DNA of 43,846 bases. Source: an uncultured Verrucomicrobia subdivision 3 bacterium. GTDB taxonomy: Bacteria; Verrucomicrobiota; Verrucomicrobiae; Limisphaerales; UBA11358. How positions within the stretch are numbered: the first letter of the stretch is position 1; every line of letters starts with the position of its first letter. Both the position numbers and the translations under genes were made by a program. The stretch lies in NCBI GenBank assembly GCA_903847285.1, contig CAINDH010000023.1, positions 1-43,846 on the forward strand, given 5' to 3'. The notes under the pieces are model-generated. The model made no database searches. It was not told the DNA's origin and saw only the letters and a list, made by a program, of their open reading frames with translations. Below are positions 42,383 to 43,846 of this stretch, in pieces.

Positions 42383-43846
42383 ATGAACGGCTCATACGTT
42401 ACTCGGGGACTGGCATTCGTTGTCGCCACCATCACCACTCTCAACCTCCACGCGCAGTCGGGTTACACCGTCACCGAGCGCGGGCCAGATTTTAAGGTCT
42501 TGGAAAAGACCACTGTGGAACACGGCACGAACCGCGTTCACCGCTACGTTGAACTGGCCACGGGCTTGAACTACACCAATGCCAGCGGCCAACTCACCGA
42601 GTCCAAGGAGCAAATCACCATCCAACCCGGCGGCGGCGCAGCAGCCACGCAAGGTCGCCACAAAGTTTATTTCCCCGCCGACATTTATAATGGCGTGATT
42701 GAAGTCGTCACGCCGGATGGCAAACACCTCAAGAGCCGACCGCTCGGCATCAGTTACGACGACGGCAGCAACACCGTCTTCATCGCCACGCTCAAGAACG
42801 CGCAGGGCTTTCTCACCAGTTCCAATCAAGTGACGTATCGCGATGCGTTCACGGATTTCAAGGCGGACTTGGTCTGCACCTACCGGCGCGGGGGATTTGA
42901 ATGTGATCTGGTGTTCCGCCAGCAACCACCCACGCCGGGGGATTACGGCTTGGACGAAAGTTTCAGCACGCTCTCGATGGTGACGGAGTTTTTCGACACG
43001 CAAGACCCGCAGCAGATTTCCGCAGCAAGCGATGAATGGTTTGGTTTGCATGACAGCACCTTGAAATTCGGGAAGCTGACCATGACGCACGGAAAAGCGT
43101 TTGCGTTCAAAGCTGCCAACACGAATTCAGGACTATCAACCATCAACTCGGCCGTCCCCGTCTACAAATCATGGGTGAACTCCGGCGGGCGAAAATTCCT
43201 GATTGAAACCGTCCCCGTGCTGGACTTGGCGGAAGATTTGAATGCGCTACCGCTAACGGCGAGCATCGCCAAGCCAGACAGGAAAACCCTGCTTGCCTCA
43301 TCACGCCTCAACTTTCCGCCTTCGCACGAACTCACTGCCTGCACCAACCAAATCCTGCTCGCGTCCGTCGATTTCAGCCGCGAGCCCGGCGTGGTGCTGG
43401 ATTACAATGCCGTCAGCGGCGGGCAGACGGATTACACACTTGAGGATGGGCAAACCTACTACGTCAGCGGCTATTTTAGCGCCGACCATTTAACCATTGA
43501 ACCCGGAGCTGTCATAAAGTTCAAACAGTCCGGAGCAGGCATTTCCCTTGAAGGCGAACAAACTGTGACCTTCAACACCACGCCGGCCCGGCCCGCCATT
43601 TTCACTGCCGTGGATGATGATTCTGTCGGTGATGTCATTACGGGGTTCAGCACGCACACACCGGATGGTTATTATGGCGACTGCGGACTTTGGATGCCTT
43701 ACCTCGACGCGGGCACAATCCATGACCTGCGATTTTATTACCAAGGCGCGGCGCTGAACATTTTCGGCAGCGGTTCCATCCTGATTCAAAACCTCGAGTT
43801 CCACGATTGCTGGGGAGCCATCAATTTTGGCGAAGGCGTTTACGGC
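42383..43846 (+). CDS. N-terminus of a very large secreted protein, cut by window edge
   Basis: The open frame starts at the ATG at 42383, with a GGAAA 7 nt upstream; an in-frame ATG at 42374 is also possible. An in-frame stop at 42353 limits extension. Residues 1-25 (MNGSYVTRGLAFVVATITT ... HAQ) form a signal peptide. The visible 488 residues are beta-rich with no catalytic motif seen. GYTVTERGPDFKV, HRYVELATGLNY, and FTDFKADLV resemble, as I recall, the N-terminal region of giant verrucomicrobial proteins with RHS/YD-repeat or beta-helix bodies. LTIEPGAVIKFK near the right edge is typical of the start of a beta-helix. The body lies outside the window, so the function cannot be assigned. Confidence 0.75.
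   Translation, partial: MNGSYVTRGLAFVVATITTLNLHAQSGYTVTERGPDFKVLEKTTVEHGTNRVHRYVELATGLNYTNASGQLTESKEQITIQPGGGAAATQGRHKVYFPADIYNGVIEVVTPDGKHLKSRPLGISYDDGSNTVFIATLKNAQGFLTSSNQVTYRDAFTDFKADLVCTYRRGGFECDLVFRQQPPTPGDYGLDESFSTLSMVTEFFDTQDPQQISAASDEWFGLHDSTLKFGKLTMTHGKAFAFKAANTNSGLSTINSAVPVYKSWVNSGGRKFLIETVPVLDLAEDLNALPLTASIAKPDRKTLLASSRLNFPPSHELTACTNQILLASVDFSREPGVVLDYNAVSGGQTDYTLEDGQTYYVSGYFSADHLTIEPGAVIKFKQSGAGISLEGEQTVTFNTTPARPAIFTAVDDDSVGDVITGFSTHTPDGYYGDCGLWMPYLDAGTIHDLRFYYQGAALNIFGSGSILIQNLEFHDCWGAINFGEGVYG

Overview
The window looks like chromosomal DNA of a free-living verrucomicrobium, most like the soil Pedosphaera/Limisphaerales type. This is inference, with no database search. The clues are very large secreted proteins ending in calcium-loop 'GIPDNWE ... 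TDYAEF' tails, paralogous 32-residue-repeat proteins, an MglA/roadblock module, a REP-like palindrome, and start codons preceded by A/T-rich leaders rather than Shine-Dalgarno sites. No tRNA, rRNA, CRISPR array, transposase or integrase was seen. Most of the window is ordinary housekeeping DNA.

Layout, left to right. 1-7.6 kb: two short-chain dehydrogenase genes in one operon (the first cut by the window edge), polyphosphate kinase ppk1, a membrane acyltransferase, and an unusual SDR carrying a four-cysteine motif. 7.6-11.4 kb: a complete overlapping spermidine/putrescine-type ABC transporter operon, potABCD, on the minus strand. 11.5-16.1 kb: two tandem paralogous membrane-anchored alpha-solenoid proteins, each with about 19 repeats of 32 residues. 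16.2-18.0 kb: ridA and rmuC. 24-31.7 kb: uppP, a cysteine desulfurase, dnaN, an MTA/SAH-type nucleosidase, htpG and an M3 oligopeptidase. 31.8-37 kb: a 1750-residue secreted subtilase. 37-41.3 kb: trpF, a LOG-family gene, and the three-gene proton-translocating transhydrogenase pntAA-pntAB-pntB. 41.3-43.8 kb: a small unknown gene, a gene-poor segment with strong inverted repeats, and the start of another giant secreted protein.

The most interesting region is 18.0-23.8 kb. A tightly packed minus-strand operon encodes a protein with a duplicated novel domain plus a C-terminal roadblock domain, an MglA-like Ras-type GTPase, a roadblock/LC7 (MglB-like) protein, and a PilT-like protein. The PilT-like protein keeps its P-loop but has lost, cleanly and in frame, the stretch that should carry the Asp box, Walker B and His box. 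A divergent plus-strand operon encodes a response regulator with a PATAN (DUF4388) domain, a small roadblock-like protein and a helical protein. Together they look like a GTPase switch controlling polarity, type IV pili or surface motility, with the gutted PilT as an effector or regulator. I found no description of this arrangement in memory, but could not search.

Starts were re-chosen for several genes where the longest open frame ran upstream of the conserved N-terminus. Opposite-strand and out-of-frame open frames were left out.
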